Shown piece after piece: positions 26,873 through 37,698 of a stretch of 64,000 nucleotides of DNA. Position numbers and translations under genes: made by a program. The DNA is from Bryoerythrophyllum caledonicum (Eukaryota > Streptophyta > Bryopsida > Pottiales > Pottiaceae): assembly GCA_963971425.1 (NCBI GenBank), contig OZ020519.1, positions 24,716,786 through 24,780,785 of the forward strand. The letters run 5' to 3'. Under the pieces are notes generated by a model. That model searched no databases. It saw nothing but the letters and a program-made list of their open reading frames with translations, and was not told where the DNA came from. The first letter of the stretch is position 1; the number at the start of each line of letters is the position of its first letter.

Positions 26873-29800
26873 TTAATCATCTGAGCTTGAGGATTCTTCA
26901 ATGTGTTTCCGCTTCCGATTTAATCGGCGAATATTTTGAGGGAGAGAGAGCCCGCGAAGCACCACCGTATTATTGCCAAGTACCTCATCGCAATCCTCAT
27001 CGTCTGCGTCAGTGCTCGATGATGAGAAGTTCTTCGCTGAATTTTCCAAGACTGGTGCCACGTACTCCTCAATCTCCAAGGCCAAGTTTTGTAATTGTAG
27101 CTCTGCTCCAGTAGTTGATGCGGCGTTCACAAGTCGTTTTACTTGGATATTCTTCCTTTTGTCTATTACTCCATCCATGTTTTTAGAGCGGTTTCTTTTG
27201 GGCCCAATGACTCTCTCCGAGTTTCCGCTTTGCCAAGGTCCCGTGAAGAAAGGGAGAGTACCATTGTTCTCGCCCATCCGTGTCCCTAAATGGCTGCTCA
27301 TAGTAGAGGATCCAACCCTCGCATAGGGAAGTTGTGGGGTTAGTATTGCGCGCTCCACACCACCATTTGGGCCAAGTGCGCTACGGTGGATGGGTGGCCG
27401 AACTATGGTTGAAGAGGTCTTTTTCTTTACACGTAAAAGAGTTCTTCCGATCGGTGCGGTACTTAGAGCACGTGGCCGCCGAAACAAATCTTGGAGTGGC
27501 ATGTCTTTTTCTGAGTCCGATTCTATTGCTTGAAGCAAAACCGCAGTGCTTCTCACAACTTCAATGGACCCCGTGGTGGCCATTGGCTCATGGGATTCAC
27601 TATTGTTTCCACCACTACTCACTTCGTTTCCATCATGAGGAAATGCATTGTGCGCTGCAATGCCAATGCCATGACCGTCGAGATCAGAGCCATCGCCACT
27701 AAAAGGGCCTAGGCCCTGAGGCGCTAGAGCCATTTGAGTTGGGAGACTCATTCTTCGAGATGTTGTCATCTCTATCAAGATTGCTCTCCAATGCCGACCC
27801 ATCTTCCTTTGCCCTAGCTTCTTGGGCACGGTCTTCACCCGATAATTCTACTATAGTATGGACTGCTTCTGCGTTGACATCATCAAACACAAAAGGATCC
27901 ACTAGGTTGCCGTGGACGTTGTGAAAATGGTCATGTAGTGCATCTCCACCGTGCTTGTTGTTTGCAAAGTTGTCTTTAGGTGGGCTATGATCAGACACGG
28001 GGTTGTTGTCACCGGCAAGGTCTTTCCCATCGCCGTCCATCCAATTGTAACCCCCATCATCCGACTCCAAGCCCTCGTCCTGTGTGTTTGAAGGAAGTCC
28101 CCCATCTGGATCAGACTCCTCCGAATGCACAAATCTTCTACTTTTTGCACTCCCAAGCAATTTCGGCTCTTACTATGCACAAACAAATACATGCTCCAAT
28201 TACGCTCACATGACAAGGTTGAGTAGATTTGTGCTAGTATACGCTTCGCAATGATAGGCAATGATTGCCCGCCTACGCGGTTCCACCATTAGTGAGGCAA
28301 CAGATTGTTGTTTTCAATCTTCCTTGCTTCCAATGGTGAATATGGGCCGCACAATTCTTCATACTCCATGATTTTGAGCATTACTGCCAAAAATGACACT
28401 CCGAGTGGACCACAGAGCGTCATAACAACCTTGTTTAGGGCCCTCTTGGCCTCACCATTGTTTTGAATTTGCAAATTATTGGCTAGATAAGGATTCAATA
28501 AAGCCCCTGCATAATGAAGATTTGTTGTCATCATCTCCCAACGGACAAGGAATGATCCTTCCAGGCGAGTTGCAATTCCGGCTGGCATATTAAACGGGCC
28601 AGAACGGCGCATTGCGTAGCTTGAACTCGTGCTCCTTTAGCTTGTTCATGGTTATCCAAGCAATTCCTATTGCCAGAGTGTCACCATCAAAAGTCCGCAA
28701 TGCTTTTAGTACTCGTGCCACTACAAATTCAAAGTTAGTGCACCGACGCCACAAAGTCTTGTCTAGAACGGTGGCCCGCACCTGCGATGCCTTCGCATGG
28801 GCACGGTGCCCATTTTGCCTATCAAAAAGAGAGGATACGTAGGATATCCATGATGGATCTATCACAACCATCTCCAGGGCATTTTTCACTTCCAATAGAC
28901 GATGGATCATTATGTAATTGCATGCAAACCTTGTTGCTGCTGGCCACAACAGAGACAATTTTGGCGAAAATCGACGAAAAAGAGCCATGGGCACATGGTG
29001 GTTCCGGATATACAATGCAATCTGTTTTGCCTTCTGAACGAGGTCTGCAAATATGTCTTTCTTCCTCCAGTCCTCGAGGAAGAGGTCCAAAATATGTGCA
29101 CAACACCCTTGAGTATATATATGCGGGTACTCAAGGTTGACCTTCTTCATTGCCCCCAACATGTTTGAAGCATTATCGGTGCACACTTGGACCATATTCA
29201 ATTGTCCAACCTTACGGATAAAACTTTTCAATTGGTCCCCTATATATGCTGTAGATTTCTTCATACCCGTGGTATCTACAGACCCCAAAAAGATATTACC
29301 CATTGGACATACGAGCATGATATTCATGAGAGGGCGACGCGTATCATTGTCCCACCTGTCCGAGCATTTTGTTGTTCCATACTTGGCAATATCTACGCCA
29401 ATCTTCTTATCCACAAGGTCTTTCACTTTTTTTTTACAGGCTCAATGTATGTCGTCCTCATGGCATTGTACGATGGCGGTGTATACTCGAAACCCGCCTT
29501 TGACGTTGCGAGTGTGGCCTTGATGAAGGCCGGATGTCTAACCACGTTAAGTGCAACATTTCCTTCATAAAAAAATTGTGCCCATAATTCGTCCAACTCT
29601 TTTCGTTTTTCTATTTGGTAAGCCTCTGGGAAGCTTCGTTGTCGTAGAGATCTTGGTGTTGATGATGTTGCTTGGCTTAGAAGATTTGTGGACTGCGTGT
29701 TTTCCTCATTTTGAGTTTCCAAGAAACTACCTTGTTGGATAGATTGGCTAGAACAAGGTTCAGTGGAACATGTTGCTGGTGCGCTAGGAAGGCCAACGAT

Positions 29801-30040
29801 CTCCGCCTCGGTCATCCTAGTAGAAATAATATTCCCGCATCTTTTAAAAAGGGCCTTAATAGTTGTTGGGGCCTTAGTGCACGAAGTCTTCGTCCATTGT
29901 GGATACCCATAGTGTAACATGCACCTCCCACGTTTGTATGCAAACGTGTAATTGCACCAAACACATGTCACTTGATTCTTCTTGTTAAATGTGTACCATG
30001 GGGCCCACTCCTTCGTTTGAGCCCTTTGTTGAGACGACAT
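26873..30040 (-). pseudogene. hAT-type transposase gene, broken by frameshifts and a stop
   Basis: The N-terminal part (30040-29423, ATG at 30040; the frame opens upstream with a TTG) has a BED-like zinc-binding motif (CVWC and a later H). The middle (29426-28590) matches DUF659-type hAT transposases, with CTDNASNM, CCAHILDLF and TRFACNY. A C-terminal dimerisation motif, SCERNWS, lies at about 28200. Breaks: a frameshift in an A9 run near 29430, a second frameshift near 28600, and an in-frame TAA at 28289-28291 just before a WW pair. The acidic tail (28160-26873) is unusually long for hAT and is in other frames, so it may be spliced or a separate ORF. Array B and a TATA-like box lie upstream. 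Confidence 0.75.
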
Positions 30041-30229
30041 CACAATAAAATCGGCGCGCAATGTTGTGCCAAAGAGAATTCACCAAAAGTAATGGGAAAT
30101 TGTGTGCGCATAGAAAATGAGGACCCAAAGGTCACTCACAAACTTGTAGATTCATGCAAGGAGCCCAATAAGGAGTTCCAGGACACGAAGCCAAGGATGT
30201 GAGGTGAGTCAAGCACATCGCATATGGTT

Positions 30230-30238
30230 CTTATATAG
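30230..30238 (-). promoter_or_regulatory. TATA-like box of the hAT gene
   Basis: On the minus strand this reads CTATATAAG. It lies about 190 bp upstream of the ATG at 30040 and about 15 bp from the near edge of 21-bp array B, the same order (array, TATA, ATG) as in the two accessory genes. Confidence 0.5.
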
Positions 30239-30253
30239 TGCTGGAGTAGGAGC

Positions 30254-30640
30254 ATCTGGGGCCGGGCGCGCACAAGGGAGACCGCGCGCGTACTCTATGT
30301 GGTCGGGCGCGCACGCTACAGGGCCGGACGCGCACAATGTAGGGCCGTGCGTGTACTCCATGTGGCCGGGCGCGCACGCTGTGGGCCGAACGCGCACGCT
30401 GTAGGCCGAACGCGCACGCTGTGGGGCCGTGCGCGTACGCTTTAGGGCCGGGCGCGCACAATGTGGGGGCATGCGCGTACGCTCTAGGGCCGGGAGCGCA
30501 CAATGTTGGGGCATGCGCGCACTTTATGTGGCCGATTTTGCATGCTTAGGGGCCGAGCGCATTCAATGTGTGGCCGGACGCGTAGATTTGAGGCCGGGCG
30601 CGCGCATTGTGCAGTCGGGCGCGCATTCTAAGGCTTTGGC
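30254..30640 (+). repeat. 21-bp GC-rich tandem array B
   Basis: About 18 units of 21 bp, typically GGGCCGGGCGCGCAC plus a short variable tail. Same period, core and orientation as arrays A, C and D. It lies between the hAT gene promoter and the 3' end of accessory gene copy 1. Confidence 0.85.
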
Positions 30641-30901
30641 TGGCGGTTTAGATTCTTCCATAATACTTCAAGGTTTGCACTAATTCGACAATATATTGAA
30701 ACATTGCAACACTTAACATTTTGATATATAAAACATCTCATAAAAATCCACTAAATATACATGATGCCACTCAATTTACAAGGTTTTATTAAATATACAA
30801 AATTTCGCTCAATATTCAATGGCAGTTATAAAATTGTAGAAAGCTCTTGTTCCAAAACGTTTCAATATTGCTCTATGTACATTTCTAGCATTGTTGTAGT
30901 T

Positions 30902-31827
30902 CTAAACTCCACTATAGCCAATAAAAATTGAAAGAAGATGGTCTTTCTGCCAAACTTGTTCCTTCAAGTCTTGAATTTCTTTGTGGCAGTCCGCAACTTC
31001 ATTTTCCTTCTCATTGAGATCTTCTCCTAGATCCTCAATTATCTTCAAGCTTTCTTTTAGTCGATTCACAACTCGAAGATAATCGTCACGACTCACCCAA
31101 TCACCCTCCGTAGACTTTTTTTTATTATCCACGCCCTCCTCAGGTACCGCATCCGTCTTCGTGGCATCTCCTTCTTCTTGTGAAATCGATGGTTTAGGAT
31201 TCGTGCGGGATTTGATGGACAATTCTTGTTGTTTACGCACAGGCTGATGACATCCAGTATCCGAGTCGTCAGATGAAGACGCGGACCACTCGATTTTTTG
31301 ATCCAAACGTTCAACTTCCATGTTTCTCCCGAGACCTTCTCATGGAAACTTCCGCACAAATGGTATTGTTAATCCAATGACTGGCGCCATCTTGGAGTTT
31401 GTTTGGATTTCCATTGTCCTCCAATCAACCGGTACACCAAGTACCACCTCCGCATAAACCATCCGTAAAATTGAAATATTTACCGAGTTGCGGCGCACAT
31501 TCGTCTTGTCATAAATGTGCTGGTACGCTTGGATGCAACGCTCCTTGAAGAGCTCATTGGTGCAGTACCCCAAGTTGGCCCTATTTGTACGTCGCATTAG
31601 AGAATACCGCGAGTATGGCCAGAGGTGCCCCAAATGACACCATCCAATGTATTCTGCACAATGTACAAATGTCCATAGAATTGGAACTGCCTCCCAACTA
31701 GAAATGCCTTCATCTTTTCATCCATCAACATGTGAAGGCGCTTCTTCCGCTTTGAGCGTGCGTGATGTTTATCACGTTGTCATTTTTGGTGGGGGCTGCT
31801 AGTGGTAGATGGTTGTCCAGAATCCAT
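30902..31827 (-). pseudogene. YCxNE/coiled-coil accessory gene, copy 1 (unrecognised family)
   Basis: ATG at 31827. The first part is basic (KRKKR), followed by a conserved block with WCHLG, YCTNE, AYQHIY and MVYAEVVLG; then a low-complexity acidic linker with SSDDSDTGC, and a C-terminal coiled coil (residues from 31080 onward). The product is unknown; a DNA-binding or structural accessory protein is a guess from the basic N-terminus and coiled coil. Compared with copy 2 (33680-34633) it carries a TGA where copy 2 has CGA (after a lysine near 31785), a one-base deletion near 31690, and a TGA at 31340-31342 where copy 2 has GGA. After that stop the frame continues and still aligns to copy 2. 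Confidence 0.6.
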
Positions 31828-31975
31828 GGTTCGAATTGACGTGACGACGTGGAGAAATACAAAGGTGTCAATAGACACCGTAAAAAACTTCCCAAAAGAG
31901 CCAAGCAAGTAGCCGCCACGTGGCAGTTGTAGGCCAAAGCGCCTAGGAAGTGGGGCCCGTAACTTGGTAATCCAA

Positions 31976-31984
31976 TATTTATAG
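31976..31984 (-). promoter_or_regulatory. TATA-like box of accessory copy 1
   Basis: On the minus strand this reads CTATAAATA. It is about 150 bp upstream of the ATG at 31827 and about 15 bp from array C. Between it and the ATG lies a palindromic G-box, CCACGTGG, near 31918, which copy 2 shares. Confidence 0.55.
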
Positions 31985-31998
31985 TAAATTAGTGATCT

Positions 31999-32545
31999 AT
32001 GGCGGGCGCATACGACCAAGAGGCGCACGTACGCGAGAGGGCTGCGCGTGTACGCTGGAGGGTTGTGCGCGTACGCGGGAGGGTTGCGCACGTACGCGAG
32101 AAGGCTCCGCGCGTACGCGAGAAGGCTCCGCGCGTACGCGAGAGGACTACGCGCGTAAGCGAGAGGGGTATATGCATACGCGAGAGGGTTACGCGCGTGC
32201 GCGAGAAGGCACCGCGCATAAGCCAGAGGGCTGCGCACGTACGCAAGAGGGTTGTGCGCGTACGCTAGAGGGTTGCGCGCATTCGCAAGAGGGCTGCGCG
32301 CGTACGTTGGAAGGCTGCGCGCGTATGCTGGAAGGCTGCGCGCGTACGCGAGAGGGCTACGCGCGTAAGCGAGAGGGGTGTGCGCATACGCGAGAGGGCT
32401 GCGCGCGTACGAGACGAGGCTGCGCACGTACGCGAGGAGGCTGCGCGTGGTTGCGATGGGGCTGCGCGCATACGAGATGGGGCTGCGCGCGTACATGACA
32501 AGACTGGTTGGGCGTGTCCAAGCAGGGTCGGGCGCGCACATTTCT
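31999..32545 (+). repeat. 21-bp GC-rich tandem array C
   Basis: About 26 units of 21 bp, typically GCGAGAGGGCTGCGCGCGTAC. The 21-bp period makes seven-residue repeats in several frames, so long open frames here are artefacts. It lies directly upstream of accessory copy 1. The unit variant differs from arrays B and D but keeps the GCGCGTAC core. Confidence 0.9.
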
Positions 32546-32599
32546 GGATCATGCACCTACCTAGTGCCTTGAACTTGACATACTCTCCTTTCCAAAATT

Positions 32600-33660
32600 C
32601 CATTTCCGACATGTAGAAATGCCAATGCCAACTTCAATCAAGTTTACACGACAGGTCATCTACATGAAATTACTAATTTGCAATTTCCATGAATTCTATA
32701 AAAGTAATAATTGCATAAAGTAGGTAGATTGGGTTTGTATATGGCAAATTTGTTCTATGTTACGATATATTACTACAATTTTGGCACTATTACAATTTAG
32801 TGAATTGATTTGGTTGGCTTAAATGATTTGACTTCTATCTTCCATAAATCTATGAGCATGTACTGAAAATTTGATTTACGTACAAAAAAATCATGAACAA
32901 TCCAATATTTTTGAAATGTTCACGGAAAGTAGTCAAACACTATAATGTTTTAAAAACAGCTTCTTAAAATGTTATTAACACAACACTTATACTTAATGAT
33001 TTTTTGGGGAGAGTTAGTACCTTCAATTAGCATGGGAAATGATTTGTATGGCAAACTTATACTCATATTAAGATATAATATGGATAATTTGTATGGTAGA
33101 ATGCCATCTCTTATCATTTGGAAGGCCGTCGCAATTAGTTACATATATTTCAACCAAGAATAATAATGTTGCATTAATATTGGGGATTTTGTTACATCCC
33201 AAATCATTTATTATGCAAGAAAGTAACATGATTTTTATTGTTTAGTCTTATGATTTACATGTTTGAGACAAAAGTTTAAGTTTTATTCTTCAACACATGA
33301 TATAAATTCTAGTTCAAAAGAATTCTCGATGATACTACAGACTATTGTAGACGGTTTTCAAATATTAGACAAAAGTGAATTTAATTTATTGACTGGAGTG
33401 CATGAAGTTGTGCAATCATGGAATATCATAATACAGTCATCAAATATTTAATTTAAACATATACAAGAGTGTACAGAACATTCACTTTATTACATTGTAC
33501 AAATTCAAAAACATGCTGAACTATACAAACTTGATTAACATCAGAGATAAACAACATTGTTTCGAACTAAAGCAATTTACAAATGAAGTGCAATTTAAAA
33601 ATTCACAAGGTCTATGATCTCAAATGTTACAAAATTGTTCGTTTATCATTCATGGCACTA
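32600..33660. other. AT-rich spacer between accessory copies
   Basis: About 1.05 kb of AT-rich sequence without a recognisable gene or obvious repeat. It separates array C from the 3' end of copy 2 and contrasts sharply in composition with the flanking GC-rich arrays. Confidence 0.5.
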
Positions 33661-33679
33661 CTTCCATTGCTATCAAATT

Positions 33680-34633
33680 CTACGACTTTAAAGTAAACAC
33701 CAACTTCGCGTATTCCTGGATTTGATTGTCCTTTTCTTGGAGTAGTGCGCGTAATTTTTGAAGTTCTTCTTTGTTGCGGCTGGCTTCTTCTACTAGAAGC
33801 TTATTTTCTTGTAAACTTTGCTGATATTCAGCAAGAAGTTGAAGATGAGCCTCTCGGCCAATTGGAACATCATCAGAAGACTCTAGGTTTTCATTGATGT
33901 TCTCGTATGCAACCGCGTCCATCTCAATCATATCTTCTTCCTTGCCGGAATTTTCTCCAATTGTTGGTGTTTCTTGGAGGGCAGAATCTAGCCAGTGGCA
34001 TATAATAAAGCCTTCAATCTCCTTCCAAAAAGTTGAGTCGCACCCAGTGTTCGAGTCGTCACTGGAAGTGTCAGACCACACGACTTCCTCGTTTGGAACT
34101 TCAACCTCCTTCGCCTTTTTTCCTAGAGCTTCGCCCGGAAACTTGCGCTCTATTGGTAGTATCGCCGCAGGTATTGCTGTCATCTAGGAGTTTGGCTGTA
34201 TTTCCATCGTCCTCCAATTGACTACTACTCCGAGTATAATTTCTGCATACACCATACGTAAAATGGATAGATTCACCTCGTTCCGGTGAACCTTTGCCGT
34301 GTTGTAGATGTGCTGGTACGCTTGGATGCACCGTTCTTTGAATACTTCATTGGTGCAGTAATTTAAATTACCCTTATCGTACTTCCGAAGTTGCGAATAC
34401 CGCGAATGCGGCCACATTCGTCCTAAATGACACCAGGCAATGTACTTTGTACACTGTGTAAATGTCCACGGACTTGGTACATCTCCCCAACCTCGAAATG
34501 CCTTCAGCTCACCATTGATGAATATGTGAATGCGTTTCTTCTGCTTGTGGTTGCGTACTCGTCCAGCATCACGCTGTCGTTTCTTCATTTTCTTCTCGGA
34601 AGCCAGAATCTCATAAGGACCACTTGAGTCCAT
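33680..34633 (-). pseudogene. YCxNE/coiled-coil accessory gene, copy 2 (unrecognised family)
   Basis: ATG at 34633 (MDSSG). Order: basic stretch (KKRQRD, KQKKRIH), a conserved block with WCHLG, YCTNE, AYQHIY, MVYAEIILG and WRTMEIQ, an acidic segment with SSDDSNTGC, and a C-terminal coiled coil rich in leucine, glutamate and glutamine. One in-frame TAG at 34184-34186 interrupts it; copy 1 has AAG there, and the sequence after the stop continues in frame and aligns with copy 1. No frameshift was seen. Its upstream ~120 bp resembles that of copy 1, including CCACGTGG. No known family was recognised. Confidence 0.6.
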
Positions 34634-34784
34634 GCTTGAAACTAGCATGAAGGGGTGGCGGGAGTAAAAGGGTGTCAATAGATACCGGGGCCCACTTCTC
34701 AATAGTGCTTAGCAAGCAGCTGCCACGTGGCAGTTGCAAGCCAAAGCGCCTGAGAAGTAGGTCCATCGTGCTACGATTTCCAAA

Positions 34785-34791
34785 CTTATAG
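34785..34791 (-). promoter_or_regulatory. TATA-like box of accessory copy 2
   Basis: On the minus strand this reads CTATAAG. It lies about 155 bp upstream of the ATG at 34633 and almost touches array D. A G-box, CCACGTGG, lies between it and the ATG near 34723. Confidence 0.5.
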
Positions 34792-34793
34792 AG

Positions 34794-35125
34794 AGGCGCG
34801 CATGTCCCCCGTAGGCGGCGCGCGTACGAGATGGGACGGGCGCATACCAATCATGGTCTTGCATGTACGAACATAGTAGTCGAGCGCGAGCGAATGGGGG
34901 CCGAGCGCGTGCGCTATGGGGCCAGGCGCGCGCGAATGGGAGCCGGGCGCGTGTGCTTTGAGGCCGGGCGCACATGAATAGTGGCCGGGCGCATGCGTTT
35001 TGAGGCCGGACGGGCTCGAATAGTGGCAGGGTGCGCGCAAATGGGGGCCGGACGCGTGCGCTTTGAGGCCGGGCGCCCGCAAATAGTGGCCGGGCGCGTG
35101 CGCTTTGGGGCTGGGCGTGCGCAAA
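34794..35125 (+). repeat. 21-bp GC-rich tandem array D
   Basis: About 15 units of 21 bp, typically GGCCGGGCGCGTGCGCTTTGA. Same orientation and period as arrays A-C. It lies between the promoter of accessory copy 2 and the end of the third, longer copy. Confidence 0.85.
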
Positions 35126-35294
35126 CAAGGACCATGAAAAGTTCAGTTCTTGCAAATTGGATTATCTTAAATGTCACAAAATCATTTCAATGTTTCAAAG
35201 ACGCTGCCGGAAATGGGTCAATGCTTTAAAGATGTCCTTATATTTATATTGCATATGCAAATGCCGCAACATACAAAATGGTTATAAATGCTAC

Positions 35295-37690
35295 GCTTTC
35301 ATCTTGCATTCTATTTGCCTAAACTCCACTTCATCACGCATCAGCTCCACTTGGTTCACAACTTCCTCCAGCCCCATCATCAAGCAATCTACGAGCCGCT
35401 CGCGTCCTCCGGTGAGGCCCATCCGAGTTTACGAGAGCACGTAACATTTGGAGTTCTGAAGTGCTTTGAGAGTCTTTATAGTCGCCAGACTATGTTCCTC
35501 AAGAAGGAAGTCAATAGCTTCCTCCTTCCAAGTTTCCTTCCATTGCAATTCTTCCCATTGCAACGCATTGCGAAGGTCAAGATCAGTGGCCTCTCCCAAT
35601 TCTGACACCACACGTCCCTGGTGATTCCACAATTTCCCATCTGGATGTTGCCCGAATTGAAATAGCTTCCGTCTAGCATCCCAATATCCGTCCATGACTT
35701 GGTAGAAGAAGTTTCGTTTACCAACATTGTCCGAGGTGGCTCCCGATATGAGCTTCTTGGCCACTCGTACAATTTCTTCGTGGTCATTTTTTCAACCAAA
35801 TTGCAAGCTTACACTGGACTTATGTTGCTGGTGGCAATGCGCACGCCAATTCCACACCAAATCTTCTCCCCACTTTTGAGCATAGGCATCCCCAAGTGCA
35901 GTCTCCGGGTTCAACTCCCAACTAGGTGGCATGTAGGTGGTGAGGCCAAACAATTCATACAAGCGCTTATGAAATGGTGCTCTACACTTTGCGCAAAACC
36001 TACGTGTCAAGATACCACCTAGGAGACACATCGGATGGTATAAACACCGACACGTGCCAAGAGCATATGCACCTTAGGGCCCGAAAGGATTTAAACAAAC
36101 CGGGCAAGCATCTTCATTTTGCGTGAAGCTTGCTGGTGTTGGCCATAACTTGCGTGCTTCCACGTTTCCGCTTGGTTGAAGGGCATAAGAAGACATAGCC
36201 TCTGTCTGGTCCCACTCCAACTTTGCCCAGTCAATAGATTTACCATCTGGCGATTGAGGCAATTCAGTTGGAAACATCTCATCGATGTGTACCCAAGATG
36301 TGAGTCCAAAGTCACGGCGCGTATTATTCGTCAAATATTCGTTGTCAATCTTCTTGACTTCTATTGCCATTTGCCTCGCACGGTCAACATTCAAGATGCA
36401 TGCCACCTTCCATTGATAGTACTGCTCGCCCACCGATCTAATCCTTTTTTGAAGGATGTCGTTTGCACTGCGAAGCTGAACTAGTACCGTGCTTGGATTG
36501 GCTGGGGAAAACGACAGAGAATCCTCAGTGCCGATGGAATCTACAAATGGCTACGCTGCTACACTCGGCGGCGGTAGAAAAACCGACGAACGACTAACGA
36601 AGCGGTGACGCGGTGGTCTTGTTGGGGTCTTTAGCAAGCAGCTAGTAATGTTGCCAATAACATTGTCGAGGATTGTGTCAACCACACCTCGAGCAATACC
36701 GCCAATATTAGCCTGACTTGCAACACATTCTCGACGCAACTCTTCTATCTCGGCTGCTTGCTTGGTGATAATGTCACCCTTTTCACTGGATTGCAGCTCG
36801 AGGTTTTCAATCTCTTCTTCGAGACGTTGAATCATCTCATCCTTCAAGCTTATAGTTTCCAAAAACTCCTGGTGAGCATCGACGGTCATACTTCCGGACC
36901 CTGATGCTACATGCCTGGTGTTGGAAGTGGTGACTACGACATCCATCATTGGAATTTCATCCGTAACATCCATGTATTCTTCATCTTCAACACCCTCAAG
37001 CCTTGCTATGGGTTCATTATTGCCAACAAGATTTACGAATGGTAAATCTACTTGGCCACCTCTTTGAACCAACAGACATCCTACTTGATGGAGCTTCACT
37101 CGTTGCCGCTTTTTTCGTGACGCACGCGCCACTAGAGAAGTCAATGAACGCCGACCTACACATCTATCTGAGTCCGAGTCTGGTGATGAATCTGACTCTA
37201 CTAGACCTACTTCTTCTGGACCATCCGTTTTCTATGGCCCTAGTGCCGTAAAATGAAACACTGGATGCTGCTCCCTACGCACATTGGCATGCATCCACAT
37301 CCTCGGCATTTTTGGAGTTTTCCGCACAGTCCTTCAATCCACTTGCTTATTGAGAACGACCTCCGCATATACCATGCGAGCAAGATAGAGGGGACAATCA
37401 TTGCGGGGCATGAATTCGAGCTCGTATAAGTATTGGTGCGCTTGGAGGGTACCAGCTCGAAACTGCTCATTGAGGCAATACTTCAAATTTGCCTTGTTTG
37501 AGCGACAATTTATTAAATGGCGATGTGGAGGAAACATCTTCAACAGGTGGCACCACTTGTTGTAATCCTCGCAAGTGAGGAGAGACCATGGCAATGGCTC
37601 ATCTTGCCAACCCACGAATGCAATTTTTGTTGGATTGTTGAACACGTGCATCCGCTTCTTCTAGAGCTTCCCGTGCCTCGGCCTATGGTA
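35295..37690 (-). pseudogene. Third, longer YCxNE copy with coiled coil and RING-like zinc finger
   Basis: One reading frame can be followed from about 37.69 kb to a stop near 35.3 kb. It has a YCLNE block (with KWCHL and MVYAEVVL), an acidic linker, a coiled coil (36.9-36.7 kb), then a conserved region ending in CPVC and, after an in-frame TAA, a cysteine/histidine cluster (C-x-C-x2-H-x2-C, then C-x2-C) that together look like a RING-type finger. The C-terminus is again helical. In-frame stops: TAG near 37668, TGA at 37334-37336 (W in copies 1 and 2), TAG near 37243, TAG 36551, TAA 36074, TGA 35792, TAA 35429. I found no frameshift. It faces the ParB-like gene head to head with almost no gap. 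Function unknown; a ubiquitin-ligase role would be speculation. Confidence 0.55.
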
Positions 37691-37698
37691 GTCAGGAC

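Noticed and set aside
31992..32616. Long open frames of seven-residue repeats on both strands
   Set aside because: They are produced by the 21-bp tandem array; the same array is open in several frames on both strands, so coding is not supported.
35295..37690. Stop-codon reassignment or nuclear U-to-C editing as the reason for the open frames through stops
   Set aside because: Some stops replace tryptophan (TGG to TGA or TAG), which U-to-C editing would not restore, and host genes here use all stops normally; ordinary decay is simpler.
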